Part shown: one piece after another, positions 45,304 through 55,168 of the stretch
Position numbering within the stretch: position 1 is the stretch's first letter
Layout: each line of letters starts with the position of its first letter
Assembly: GCF_013426915.1 (NCBI RefSeq)
Contig: NZ_AP023182.1
Coordinates: 124,001-188,000 of the forward strand
Origin: Paraburkholderia sp. PGU19
GTDB taxonomy: Bacteria > Pseudomonadota > Gammaproteobacteria > Burkholderiales > Burkholderiaceae
Direction of reading: 5' to 3'
DNA length: 64,000 bases
Program-made: the position numbers and the translations under genes
Notes under the pieces: generated by a model
The model's input: the letters and a program-made list of their open reading frames with translations, nothing else
What the model was told of the DNA's origin: nothing
Databases searched by the model: none

Positions 45304-45639
45304 CAACTCTGGTCTCCCTTCGATCAGCACGTTAATCGTAGATTCGAACCGCGGTCCTACGCGGTCCGCATCCCTGGATTCCTTACCGCTATCTCCGTGG
45401 TAACGGCGACCACAGAATCGTGCGTGCCAGATGGCCCTTTGCCGGAAGCGCACACCCGCTGAACTGCCTGTTGATGGCGTCGTCGCCTCCGTGAGGCCGT
45501 ACCGGCTCGAGCTGCTGCCGATTCCTACGAGTTCTCCCGATAACCGCATAGGTATTGCGTCGAAAGCGCGCCGCTGCGCGGCAAATTTCCCCTTGAGGGG
45601 ATGCGCCGCCAATCGCCACTCCGTTGAAAAATACAGTTT
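45304..45639. other. intergenic region upstream of the chromate operon
   Basis: No gene supported on either strand (a minus frame 45169-45612 lacks motifs). TTGAAA at 45624-45629 may be a -35 element for chrB, but no well-spaced -10 is obvious. Confidence 0.35.
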
Positions 45640-45673
45640 GTAGATTTCACTACACTGGTGTAGTTTACGCTAC
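45640..45673 (+). promoter_or_regulatory. duplicated palindrome abutting the chrB start, likely ChrB operator
   Basis: Two inverted-repeat units of the form GTAG-N6-CTAC lie at 45640-45653 (N6 ATTTCA) and 45660-45673 (N6 TTTACG), offset by exactly 20 bases (two helical turns). The second ends on the base before the chrB ATG. ChrB proteins are chromate-responsive repressors of their own operon, so self-binding is likely. No Shine-Dalgarno separates the site from the ATG, so chrB mRNA may be leaderless or start translation unusually. Confidence 0.75.
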
Positions 45674-46654
45674 ATGAACACTCTGACAGTCTGGTCCCTA
45701 CTGGTCCTCACCCTTCCAACCGAGAATGCCACAGCGCGCATGCGCTTCTGGCGAACACTGAAAGCAAAGGGATGTGCTGTGCTGCGCGACGGCATCTATC
45801 TACTGCCTTACACCGAAGAGCGCGAACAGATGCTCCGCGAACTGGCGGACGCCATCGCGGATAGTGGTGGCACCGCACATCTGCTGCGCGCACCGAGCCT
45901 CGATACCGTGCAGGACCAGGAATTCCGGGCGCTTTTCGATCGCGGTGAAGATCACGCCGGGTTCACGCGCTCACTGAACGACGCGCGCAAGACCGTTTCC
46001 GGCCAGTCGGCGGCCAATCTGACAAAGTTGCTTCGGAAACTGCGCAAGGACTACGAAGCGATCGTAGCGACCGACTACTTCCCGGGCGACGCCTCGACAC
46101 GCGCCGAGGCAGCGTGGCAGGACTTTATCGGTCTGGTCGACACCGTGCTGTCGCCTGGTGAGCCCCATTCTGCCGAACGTCCGATCCGAAGCCTGTCAGT
46201 CGGTGACTATCAGGGCCGCACCTGGGCAACGCGCCAGCACATGTGGGTCGATCGCGTGGCGAGCGCCTGGCTGATCCGGCGCTTCATCGATCGCGATGCC
46301 CGGTTCATCTGGCTCACATCGCCGGGTGCCTGCCCGGCCAACGTGCTTGGCTTTGACTTCGACGGTGCGGCGTTCACACATGTCGGTGAGCGCGTGACCT
46401 TCGAGGTGCTGATTGCGAGCTTTGGTCTCGACAAGGACCCGGCACTGCTTCGGCTTGGCGAGATGGTTCATACCCTTGACGTCGGCGGCGCCCCCGTTCC
46501 CGAAGCAATCGGTTTCGAAGCCGTGATGGCGGGCGCGCGGGAACACGCGGCCGACGACGATCAACTTCTCGACGAGATGGGCCGCGTCCTGGATTTGCTC
46601 TACACGCACTTTGCGTCGGCTGCGAAATCCCGCGACGCTGGAGGTCGATCATGA
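45674..46654 (+). CDS. chrB: chromate-responsive regulator ChrB
   Basis: ATG 45674 gives the family head VWSLLVLTLPTENATARMRF then WRTLKAKGCAVLRDGIYLLP. The C-terminal domain contains ATRQHMWVDRVASAWLIRRF, IDRDARFIWLTSPGACP and LGFDFDGAAFTHVGERVTFE, typical of ChrB and its C-terminal ChrB-like superfamily. At 326 residues it is complete. ChrB represses chrA transcription until chromate is present. It overlaps chrA by four bases (ATGA), so they are translationally coupled. The start has no ribosome site but a paired palindrome directly before it. Confidence 0.9.
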   Translation: MNTLTVWSLLVLTLPTENATARMRFWRTLKAKGCAVLRDGIYLLPYTEEREQMLRELADAIADSGGTAHLLRAPSLDTVQDQEFRALFDRGEDHAGFTRSLNDARKTVSGQSAANLTKLLRKLRKDYEAIVATDYFPGDASTRAEAAWQDFIGLVDTVLSPGEPHSAERPIRSLSVGDYQGRTWATRQHMWVDRVASAWLIRRFIDRDARFIWLTSPGACPANVLGFDFDGAAFTHVGERVTFEVLIASFGLDKDPALLRLGEMVHTLDVGGAPVPEAIGFEAVMAGAREHAADDDQLLDEMGRVLDLLYTHFASAAKSRDAGGRS

Positions 46655-47829
46655 GCACGACGGCTACGACGCCCGTTTACACGCTCGGCCAACTGATCCT
46701 CTATATGCTTCGACTCGGCACGTTCGGGTTTGGTGGTCCAGTGGCGCTTGTCGGCTACATGCATCGCGATCTCGTTGAGCAGCGCGGCTGGATCAGCGAG
46801 TCGGATTACCGTGAGGGTCTGGCACTCGCGCAGATGATGCCTGGACCGCTGGCCGCACAGCTCGGCATTTACATGGGCCACGTGCACTATCACCTCATCG
46901 GCGCGACGCTCGCTGGCATCGCGTTCGTGTTGCCGTCGTTCCTGATGGTCGTCGGCCTCGGCTGGGCCTACGCACATTTCGGGGGCCTCTCCTGGATGCA
47001 GGCCGCCTTCTATGGCGTGGGTGCTGCCGTTGTCGGCATCATCGCGATGAGCGCCTACAAGCTCACCGCGCGGACTCTCGGCAAAAACTGGCTTCTGTGG
47101 GCGATCTATCTGACGCTCGCGGCGGTGACCGTCATCACCGAATCCGAAATCGCGTGGCTTTTCATTGCGGGTGGCCTAATCAACTGGTTCGTTATTGCTC
47201 CGCCGAGATGGCTGACGAAGAGTGGCCTGAACGCCATTGCGGCTACGCAGTTGCCCGTTGCAAGCGGAATACTAGGCGGTCTCGACTGGCCACTACTCGG
47301 CCAGATCGGATTGTTCTTCGCGAAGGCCGGTGCCTTCGTGTTCGGCTCCGGGCTGGCGATTGTGCCGTTCCTTTACGGCGGTGTGGTCACCGAACATCAC
47401 TGGCTTAATGACAAGCAGTTCGTCGATGCCGTCGCCGTCGCGATGATTACGCCAGGACCGGTCGTGATCACGGTGGGCTTCATCGGCTATCTGGTCGCAG
47501 GTCTCGCGGGTGCCTGCGTTGCCGCGCTTGGCACCTTCCTGCCGTGCTATCTCTTCACCGTGCTGCCGGCACCGTATTTCAAGAAGTACGGCAAGCTGCC
47601 CGCCGTCAAGGCATTCGTCGACGGCATCACGGCCGCCGCTGTTGGCGCGATTAGCGGCTCGGTGATCGTCATTGCGCGGCGCTCCATTGTCGACTGGCCG
47701 ACCGTTCTGCTGGCGCTGGCTACTGCGCTGCTGTGGCGTTTCAAGAAGCTGCAGGAACCGGTCATCGTTATCGCTGCTGCGCTCATCGGTCTTGTTGTGT
47801 ACCCGCTCATCCATTCGCACGCCGTCTGA
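46651..47829 (+). CDS. chrA: chromate efflux transporter ChrA
   Basis: GGAGGTCGATC precedes ATG 46651, which overlaps the chrB stop. The 392-residue protein has two homologous CHR halves. The first begins LGTFGFGGPVALVGYMHRDL with EQRGWISESDYREGLALAQM and MPGPLAAQLGIYMG; the second has LFFAKAGAFVFGSGLAIVPF, LYGGVVTEHHWLNDKQFVDA and VAMITPGPVVITVGFIGYLV. These G-F-GGP and MPGP/TPGP motifs are diagnostic. It exports chromate from the cytoplasm by chemiosmotic force. Second gene of the chr operon. Confidence 0.95.
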   Translation: MSTTATTPVYTLGQLILYMLRLGTFGFGGPVALVGYMHRDLVEQRGWISESDYREGLALAQMMPGPLAAQLGIYMGHVHYHLIGATLAGIAFVLPSFLMVVGLGWAYAHFGGLSWMQAAFYGVGAAVVGIIAMSAYKLTARTLGKNWLLWAIYLTLAAVTVITESEIAWLFIAGGLINWFVIAPPRWLTKSGLNAIAATQLPVASGILGGLDWPLLGQIGLFFAKAGAFVFGSGLAIVPFLYGGVVTEHHWLNDKQFVDAVAVAMITPGPVVITVGFIGYLVAGLAGACVAALGTFLPCYLFTVLPAPYFKKYGKLPAVKAFVDGITAAAVGAISGSVIVIARRSIVDWPTVLLALATALLWRFKKLQEPVIVIAAALIGLVVYPLIHSHAV

Positions 47830-47866
47830 TTGCATGCGCGTGCGTACACATGCGAGGACAGCACTC

Positions 47867-48601
<735 letters not shown>

Positions 48602-48631
48602 CATGTACCCCGAGCATATTCGGCGGTTGGC

Positions 48632-49867
48632 ATGGGTATCCTGACTCGCCCGGCCTTGCTCCTTCCCGATGGAGTCGAGCGCAGTGCCCTGATCCTGCTC
48701 GTTGCCCGTGGACTACGTGGCACGTGCGATGGCTTTATCGCCGTGCTGCTACCCGGCTATCTGCTGGCGATGGGCTTTGGACAACTGGCTGTCGGACTCA
48801 TCAGCACGACCACCCTGTTCGGCTCGGCTTTCGCGACCGTGCTGGTGGGTCTCGTCGGCAATCGCTTTGCGCCGCGAGGTCTGCTGCGCTTCGCGGCTGC
48901 GCTTATGTTCGCCACCGGTCTGGCGTTCGCGGGGCTGTCGTCGCTGTGGCCACTGCTCATTGTTGCGTTCGTCGGTACGTTGAACCCGAGTTCGGGCGAT
49001 GTCAGCCTGTTTCTTCCACTTGAACACGCGCGGCTTGCGGAGTCTGCGACAGGCGATGCACGTACCGCACTGTTCGCGCGCTATAGCCTGGTCGGTGCGT
49101 TGTCTGCGGCACTCGGGGCCCTCGCGGCCGGATTGCCCGACTGGATCTCTGCCCACGCGGCGGTCACACCGCTCGCGGCGATCCGCGCCATGTTTCTCGT
49201 CTACTCGACAACAGGATTCATCGTCTGGGTACTTTACGGGCATCTACCCGCGCCCCATGTGTCGGCCGATAGAACGCACGTACCGCTTGGGCCGTCACGC
49301 GGAATCGTCATGCGCCTTGCGCTGCTGTTCAGCATCGATGCCTTTGCTGGTGGCCTTCTCGTCAACTCGCTGCTGACCTTGTGGTTGATCGAGCGGTTTG
49401 GACTGTCGCTCGGCGCGGCAGGTCAGTTCTTTTTCTGGGCGGGGCTACTCAGCGCGGGTTCCCAGCTCGCCGCAGCGCCGTTATCGCGCCGGATTGGCTT
49501 GCTCAATACGATGGTGTTCACACACATCCCGTCGAGCGTATGCCTCATTGCCGCAGCGTTTTCGCCGTCGCTCGCGCTAACCCTAGCGCTGCTTCTCGTG
49601 CGCAGCGCCCTCTCGCAGATGGATGTGCCGACTCGCAGCGCGTACGTCATGTCGATCGTCACACCGGCTGAACGGCCCGCTGCAGCCAGCTTCACCGCGG
49701 TGCCACGAAGCCTCGCGGCAGCGCTCGCACCGGTGCTATCCGGGATGCTTCTCGGCCTGGGATGGCTCGGTGCTCCGCTGGTCGCGTGCGGTCTACTCAA
49801 GATTGCCTATGACCTTTCGTTGCTCGTCTCATTCCGCCGCGTTCGGCCAGACGGAGGGTCTTCATGA
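48632..49867 (+). CDS. MFS transporter in the chromate operon
   Basis: ATG 48632, 30 bases after chrC. The 411-residue protein has about twelve membrane helices: RGTCDGFIAVLLPGYLLAMG, TTLFGSAFATVLVGLVGNRF (motif-A-like region), LALLFSIDAFAGGLLVNSLL, LLSAGSQLAAAPLSRRIGLL and DVPTRSAYVMSIVTPAERPA. No close subfamily is recognised. It overlaps the next gene by four bases (ATGA), so it belongs to the operon. Possibly an oxidant or metal-related exporter, by position only. Confidence 0.82.
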   Translation: MGILTRPALLLPDGVERSALILLVARGLRGTCDGFIAVLLPGYLLAMGFGQLAVGLISTTTLFGSAFATVLVGLVGNRFAPRGLLRFAAALMFATGLAFAGLSSLWPLLIVAFVGTLNPSSGDVSLFLPLEHARLAESATGDARTALFARYSLVGALSAALGALAAGLPDWISAHAAVTPLAAIRAMFLVYSTTGFIVWVLYGHLPAPHVSADRTHVPLGPSRGIVMRLALLFSIDAFAGGLLVNSLLTLWLIERFGLSLGAAGQFFFWAGLLSAGSQLAAAPLSRRIGLLNTMVFTHIPSSVCLIAAAFSPSLALTLALLLVRSALSQMDVPTRSAYVMSIVTPAERPAAASFTAVPRSLAAALAPVLSGMLLGLGWLGAPLVACGLLKIAYDLSLLVSFRRVRPDGGSS

Positions 49868-50907
49868 CGCGCAAACCGATATCCCGCCGCAGAGCCGTGC
49901 TTTTGTATGTAGTTTTCTGCGTGCTGTCCGTTGTCGCGGGTGTTTTCGTGTATCGCGTTCCTCAGGCCGCCAACTCATCGGGGACCGCTACCTTGCCGCT
50001 GACGCATGTCGCTGACGTGCCCTTACCGGGGCGCTCGACCCGTCTCGACTATGAGAGCTTCGATCCCGTTCGTCATCTGCTGTTCATCGCGCATCTGGGC
50101 GACAGCGAAGTCATCGTCGTTGACACAGAAAATTTGCACGTAGTTGCTCGCATCGGCAATATTGCCGCAGTGCATGGCGTACTCGTTGTGCCTGAGTTGT
50201 CGCGCGTCTATGCGTCAGCAACTGGCTCGAATGAAGTCGTTGCCATTGACGAGCGTACGCTGAAGATCACCGCACGCATGCCGGGTGGCGTCTATCCGGA
50301 CGGGATGGCCTACGCGCCGGACACTCATAAACTCTACGTGTCGGACGAGACGGGTGGGACCGAAACAGTGATCGACACCCAATCCAATCGTCGCATCAAC
50401 ACGATCCAGATGGGCGGCACCGTCGGCAACACACACTACGACGCCGTCTCTCGGCACGTCTTCGTAAACGCGCAGTCACAGCGACAACTTGTCGAAATCG
50501 ATCCAGCGAATGATGCGGTCGTTGCACGGATCGATTTACCGGGTGCTAAGGGCAACCACGGGCTGTACATCGTTCCGCAGTTTCACCTCGCGTTTATCGC
50601 CTGCGAAGACAACGCCAGGCTACTGGTGTTGGACCTGCTCACGAGAAAGGTCATCCAGTCGTTTGACGTCGGCGACGACCCTGACGTACTCGCGTTCGAT
50701 CCCGGTCGAGGCACGCTTTATGTGGCGGGTGAAGCAGGCATCGTGTCCATGTTCGCCGTTGAGTCGTCGACTGTGTCGAAGACTGGCGAGGGCAGCATCG
50801 GCTCTAACGCGCACGTGGTTGGCATCGATCCATCGACACATCATGTCTTTTTCCCGCTGAAGAACGTCGACGGTCGTCCAGTGCTCCGTGTGATGGCACC
50901 ACGGTGA
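49864..50907 (+). CDS. YVTN-type beta-propeller, membrane-anchored
   Basis: Starts ATG 49864 within the MFS stop. The basic head and one hydrophobic segment (RRRAVLLYVVFCVLSVVAGV FVY) form an uncleaved anchor or signal. Propeller blades follow: HLLFIAHLGDSEVIVVDTEN, VHGVLVVPELSRVYASATGS, GVYPDGMAYAPDTHKLYVSD, NTHYDAVSRHVFVNAQSQRQ and HGLYIVPQFHLAFIACEDNA. YVTN/SMP-30-like, 347 residues. Probably periplasmic; a role in sensing or binding is inferred only from the operon. Confidence 0.8.
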   Translation: MTRKPISRRRAVLLYVVFCVLSVVAGVFVYRVPQAANSSGTATLPLTHVADVPLPGRSTRLDYESFDPVRHLLFIAHLGDSEVIVVDTENLHVVARIGNIAAVHGVLVVPELSRVYASATGSNEVVAIDERTLKITARMPGGVYPDGMAYAPDTHKLYVSDETGGTETVIDTQSNRRINTIQMGGTVGNTHYDAVSRHVFVNAQSQRQLVEIDPANDAVVARIDLPGAKGNHGLYIVPQFHLAFIACEDNARLLVLDLLTRKVIQSFDVGDDPDVLAFDPGRGTLYVAGEAGIVSMFAVESSTVSKTGEGSIGSNAHVVGIDPSTHHVFFPLKNVDGRPVLRVMAPR

Positions 50908-50948
50908 GTTTTTGTGTCACCGGAAACGATGGCAGAAGGAGGTTAGAC

Positions 50949-51305
50949 ATGAAAGCGGTCCCCATGCTGGCGGTACTACTCGCAGCAACCTCCGCCATGG
51001 CTGCCGCACCGCACGTGAGCGATGGCAGGCTGGTCGACGAGCACGGGATGACCTTGTACGTGTTCGACGGAAAGGGAGCCCCAGACGCCAGATCGTGCGA
51101 AGGCGACTGCGAAAGAAACTTCCCCCGAGCACTAGCTGCGCCGGGCGACAGACCTACTGGTGACCTGACCGTGATGCCGATGCCTAACGGTGGATCACAG
51201 TGGGCCTTCAAGGGAAAGCCTTTACATCGTGGCCTGATGGACAAAAAACCAGGTGATCACGCAGGGGACGGTCTAAACGAGGTCTGGCACAGCGTGCTGA
51301 TATGA
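50949..51305 (+). CDS. secreted small protein with COG4315-type repeat
   Basis: AGAAGGAGGTTAGAC precedes ATG 50949, a near-consensus ribosome site. Signal peptide MKAVPMLAVLLAATSAMAAA. The mature part (HVSDGRLVDEHGMTLYVFDG, CEGDCERNFPRALA, QWAFKGKPLHRGLMDKKPGD, LNEVWHSVLI) is the secreted-repeat family PF03640 (COG4315), with two repeats: LVDEHGMTLYVF and WAFKGKPLHRG. 118 residues. Last gene of the chr operon; its role there is unknown, though the family often accompanies envelope stress or redox genes. Confidence 0.85.
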   Translation: MKAVPMLAVLLAATSAMAAAPHVSDGRLVDEHGMTLYVFDGKGAPDARSCEGDCERNFPRALAAPGDRPTGDLTVMPMPNGGSQWAFKGKPLHRGLMDKKPGDHAGDGLNEVWHSVLI

Positions 51306-51929
51306 GAGCGAGTTGCGAGGCCCCGCGTGGTTACGATTGGCCGAGATCGGCGGCCAAGCGGTCATCCGCGAATAGCGACGGAACGGCCGAAATTGGCCGA
51401 CTGCCTGTCCAACGCGGTCGGCAGACACTGGCCGGTTACTACCTCGTACAACGGGCATTCGCTTCCCGATCCTCATGGTCGCGACAGGCATCTCAGCGAG
51501 CCACCATTCCGGGGTCGCCGTTCTGACTAAACAGGCTATCAGGGTGCTTCATTACCTACCCTTGGATTCACAACGGATCAGCGTCGCAAGATACACACAG
51601 ATGGCTCAACTCATACGGCGGTCCCGATCGCCTGCTCCCGAAGGCGCCGCCGAACGATGGGTAATATCTCAAGCGATATAGCCTGATCGCCAGGCACCAA
51701 ACGGTTTGACATTCTCATACCGTTCCTTACAATCGATAGCCTGTTGCATCGCAACAATCAACAGACGTATCGGTTCCCTGATCGCGTGGTTCTCGACCTC
51801 CGCCGTTGTCGAAGTCGTCGCCCGCAGATATCCCCGTACGTTCGATCGTATTATTTCTGCCGAGTGCGAAACTCGGAACGCATCTTTAATTCGTCCTACT
51901 TATTTTCACAATTTCTTTCAGACGAAGTC
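51306..51929. other. intergenic region with a dispersed repeat
   Basis: About 620 bases. Contains the third repeat copy (51384-51399) and becomes AT-richer toward 51700-51920. No gene is supported; I see no terminator hairpin for the chr operon. Confidence 0.35.
51384..51399. repeat. dispersed intergenic repeat core, copy 3
   Basis: CGGCCG-AAA-TTGGCCG. Matches copies at 5908-5923 and 21790-21805 except for the central three bases, and is followed by ACTGCCTGTC, close to the word after copy 2. Confidence 0.5.
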
Positions 51930-52157
51930 ATGACTCCCGGTAATACCAAGGCAGGCAATCCTAGTCCATACACCTTCCGCGATATCGATGCGGCAATTGC
52001 CCATCTTGAAGCCGTGCTGGATAAGGAGGGCGCGAGTTCACTGTTTTCGCGAGCGTACTGGCGCGAGAGGATTCTCCAGGCATCCTCTACAACTGGGCTA
52101 GCCCCGAAGCAGCGGCAGCGTCTGCATCGTCTGCTGGAGCGAATTGAAACGTTTTGA
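51930..52157 (+). CDS. hypothetical protein, 75 aa
   Basis: ATG 51930 (GACGAAGTC upstream, weak). SPYTFRDIDAAIAHLEAVLD, KEGASSLFSRAYWRERILQA and LAPKQRQRLHRLLERIETF form a three-helix protein. It lacks a signal or membrane segment. It resembles small helical Burkholderia proteins of unknown role. Monocistronic. Confidence 0.6.
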   Translation: MTPGNTKAGNPSPYTFRDIDAAIAHLEAVLDKEGASSLFSRAYWRERILQASSTTGLAPKQRQRLHRLLERIETF

Positions 52158-52353
52158 GCGGCTCGTTCTCCCGGTTCACGTAATGCACGTGTGTCTTATC
52201 TCCCTTCCACTGGACACGCGTCAACCTCCGAATGCCATCCCGGAGCGATCCGTCGGCGTGTCGGCGCCATTAGCGTACGGTGCTGCTGGACGAAATGCCG
52301 GAGAAGGTGCCTTCGACAAAAGTGCGATGTATGGATTCGACGCTGACAGTCGT

Positions 52354-53715
52354 CTAAGGCTTGACTGAACCAGAGGGCGTTCGAGCATCCGCAGACGACC
52401 TGAGCGCGGCCTCGTGGCGTCCCATGCCAAACATGCTGAGTGCGGCGACGATAGCGGGAATCGCCACGAGCACGAACACAACGGACAGGCCCAGGTGCAT
52501 GGCTAGCAGCACTCCGCCAATCATCGAGCCCACGATCGAACCCACCCGGCCAATGCCTAGCGCCCAGCTCACGCCGGAGGCGCGGCTGGAGGTTGGATAG
52601 TAGGCTGCCGCCAGCGCATTGGCGCCAGTCTGCGAGCCTCCGGTTCCAAGACCAGCCCCAAAGACTGCGAACACCAGCATCGGCAACGACGAAGCGATGC
52701 CGATGAGCAGGACAAACACGGCGGCAACAAGGTAAGAGCTTGCGAGTACCAGACAGGGACTGTGCCTGTCCATCAGGCGGCCGATCACCACGGCGCCGAC
52801 TGTGCTGCCCAAGGGCAGCGCTGCGGCGATCAGCGCAGTCAGACCCAGAGGGACGCCTGTGTTGTTAATGACCGTGGGCAGCCAGCTGGTGAGAAGGTAA
52901 TACACCAGCAGACTCATGAAGAAGGTGAGCCAGAGGCAGACCGTGCCGACGATCACGCCCTTGCCGAAAAGGTTGCGGACGGGAGAACCCGTGACCTTGT
53001 TCTCGGGGACCGTGAACGTCGCATGGTCGAGCGGCTCCAGCGGCGCAATGCGCCGGAGCGTGCGAGCCACCTGCGCCTGCATCCGGCCGGACAGTGCCAG
53101 GTACCGGACAGACTCGGGCAGCAGCCACACCAGAACCGGCACCAGCAACAACGGCACTGCCCCACCGAATAGCAGCACGCCCTGCCAGCCATGCAGGGGA
53201 ATGATCTGCGAGGCGACCACACCTCCTGATGCCCCGCCTAACGTGAAGCCGCAGAACATGCCCGTCACCAGTAGCGAGCGCTGTTTCTCTGGACCGAATT
53301 CGGATGTGATCGTGATGGCCGTCGGCATGGCTCCGCCAAGACCCAGGCCGGTCAGGAATCGCAATAGTATGAGTTCGCGCAGAGAAGTCGCAAAGGCGGA
53401 CCACAGGCACATGACACCGAAAAACGCCACTGAAAGGCAGAGTATGGGCTTGCGCCCGAACCGGTCGGCGAGTGGACCGAACAGGAGCGCGCCTATCATC
53501 AGACCGAACAGGCCGCCGCCGAACAAAGGCGCCAACTGAAGCGCACTCAATGCCCATTGCTTCCTGATAGCTGGCGCGATAAATCCGGCGGTCGCCGTGT
53601 CGAAACCATCGAACGCGACTGTCAGGAAACACAGCGCGACGATCAGCAGCTGATACGTCGACAGCCTGTGCGAATTGATGAAGTCCTGAACGTCGACCGT
53701 TCTGCTCGTTGCCAT
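52354..53715 (-). CDS. MFS aromatic acid:H+ symporter (AAHS-like)
   Basis: Start at ATG 53713-53715, with CTACAGGGAGAACGCC upstream. The cytoplasmic head DVQDFINSHRLSTYQLLIVA leads to helix 1 LCFLTVAFDGFDTATAGFIA with the DGxD motif of AAHS transporters. Other marks are GALLFGPLADRFGRKPILCL (motif A), LLRFLTGLGLGGAMPTAITI and PESVRYLALSGR. At 453 residues it is complete. Members import 4-hydroxybenzoate, vanillate, protocatechuate or similar acids. It is followed, 145 bases upstream on the same strand, by an extradiol-type dioxygenase gene (53860-54723), consistent with aromatic catabolism. Confidence 0.88.
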   Translation of the reverse strand: MATSRTVDVQDFINSHRLSTYQLLIVALCFLTVAFDGFDTATAGFIAPAIRKQWALSALQLAPLFGGGLFGLMIGALLFGPLADRFGRKPILCLSVAFFGVMCLWSAFATSLRELILLRFLTGLGLGGAMPTAITITSEFGPEKQRSLLVTGMFCGFTLGGASGGVVASQIIPLHGWQGVLLFGGAVPLLLVPVLVWLLPESVRYLALSGRMQAQVARTLRRIAPLEPLDHATFTVPENKVTGSPVRNLFGKGVIVGTVCLWLTFFMSLLVYYLLTSWLPTVINNTGVPLGLTALIAAALPLGSTVGAVVIGRLMDRHSPCLVLASSYLVAAVFVLLIGIASSLPMLVFAVFGAGLGTGGSQTGANALAAAYYPTSSRASGVSWALGIGRVGSIVGSMIGGVLLAMHLGLSVVFVLVAIPAIVAALSMFGMGRHEAALRSSADARTPSGSVKP

Positions 53716-53859
53716 GGCGTTCTCCCTGTAGCCGCTAAATCCAGGCTGTTTCTTTGACAAGGGTGCTGGCAGGAAGCTTGTCCCGCGTGTTCTACTGGCT
53801 CCGCCTCCGGTAGCCTTGGAGGTTGCTCTCGCGCGATCAGCGATGGACCTGATCGCGCG

Positions 53860-54723
53860 TCAGGATTGAAACTCTGGAATGTCGGGTTTGGCGCCCCACA
53901 TGCAAAAGCCGGTGGAATCAAACGGGAACCGGCGGGGACAGTAACTTGCTTCCTCATCCGGTCTGATCAGACGAACGCCTGTCGAGTATTCATAAGTCAT
54001 TCCGTCAGGCCCCTCGAAGTAGAGAAAGATGGCGCCCGACGTCGGATGCCGCCCTGGTCCGAACCGAATGGGTATGCCCTGTTCACGCAGGGTGTACCAG
54101 GCGCGCATGAGATCGTCGATGCTTGCAACCTGGTGATTGATATGTTGGATGCCGGCGAACGGGGACGGAAAGAGGGCGATCCGGTGATGTACCTCGTCAA
54201 TTCTCAGCAGCGGTGCAGATCCGATCCAGTCGCTCACGCGCGCATTGCACAGTTTCGTCCAGAAGATCTCGTCACGTCCGGGATCGCTGGTGCGCAGGCC
54301 GACGTGGCTGAAGCCGGTGATTCCGGCGTCGCGTGACGGAAAATAGCGACGGCCGCTATACAAGGCGCCGAACACCAGTTCGATCTGGTTGCCCGATGGA
54401 TCCTTGAAACTGATGAAAGCGCGTACGCGACGTTGATCGCACTCGTCTCGACTGCCGGCGTGTACGCGGAAGCTATTCTGCTCTAACACCGCACCTGCCC
54501 GTTCGGGCGCTTCGATCGTGACGACATCGAATGCAATCGTCTGGTCATTCGGATCGCCCTCGAAGTAGACCAGCGTGTGATCGCGCTCATCCGAGCGCAG
54601 GTAGGCCCACCCACCCTCGCGGCGCACCAGCTGCAATCCAAGGATATCGGCGGCATACTTCGCCGCGGCGTCGATGTCACGTGTACCGAGCCGAACATAC
54701 CGGAGTTCGTGCAAATTGATCAT
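53860..54723 (-). CDS. type I extradiol ring-cleavage dioxygenase (VOC fold)
   Basis: ATG 54721-54723. The 287-residue protein has two vicinal-oxygen-chelate halves: LHELRYVRLGTRDIDAAAKY AADILGLQLV, then GFSHVGLRTSDPGRDEIFW. The C-terminal half keeps the metal ligands of BphC-like enzymes: His140 (SHVGLRTS), His in GIQHINHQVASIDDL (about 194-197) and Glu245 (MTYEYSTG). It opens a catecholic ring next to a hydroxyl with O2. The gene lies upstream of and co-directional with an aromatic-acid transporter. The substrate is not readable; the ring-hydroxylating and downstream genes are absent from the window. Confidence 0.85.
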   Translation of the reverse strand: MINLHELRYVRLGTRDIDAAAKYAADILGLQLVRREGGWAYLRSDERDHTLVYFEGDPNDQTIAFDVVTIEAPERAGAVLEQNSFRVHAGSRDECDQRRVRAFISFKDPSGNQIELVFGALYSGRRYFPSRDAGITGFSHVGLRTSDPGRDEIFWTKLCNARVSDWIGSAPLLRIDEVHHRIALFPSPFAGIQHINHQVASIDDLMRAWYTLREQGIPIRFGPGRHPTSGAIFLYFEGPDGMTYEYSTGVRLIRPDEEASYCPRRFPFDSTGFCMWGAKPDIPEFQS

Positions 54724-55168
54724 GAACGGGACCCTGCGGTTTGCCTATCTCCAAGGATAGGCGGCCCCCACTATGCGGGCCCAATTTTCATGGCTGCTCG
54801 CCTTGGGCCTGCTTTGGGCTGGAGATGGAAAGAGCGCTGTCCGGCGAAGGGTTTGATGCCGCCCCGTCCCGGAGGATATGCGGAAGCTCGCACGATCGTC
54901 TCGGGTCTACGTCGCGCTTATCGAAGGATTTTGGGTCGCAACAAATGCGAGCGGCCCCGTCTTTCACCCGCGAATGTCTGCCGCCTAAGGCGGACGAGAC
55001 GTTCGAGCGTCCGCCCCGGCGCACCGGCCAATGCCTCAAGTTGGCCGAACCCGCTCCAACCCAGCCGATCAGCCGTTCGGAAATCAGATCAACGATTGAG
55101 CTCAGCCAATAGAAGCGGTCTCCTGGAACAGGCCGCTTGAAGAGGACGCAAGTTAAACGAGCAGTCGT
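54724..55168. other. intergenic region with repeat-like words
   Basis: About 445 bases. Contains AAGTTGGCCG near 55037 and GACGTTCGAGCGTC, similar to the dispersed-repeat context but not a full copy. Probably holds the dioxygenase promoter. No gene supported. Confidence 0.35.

Noticed and set aside
45330..45370. tRNA-like GGTTCGAATC word
   Set aside because: The flanking bases do not form a T-stem and no D-arm or acceptor stem is present, so it is not a tRNA.
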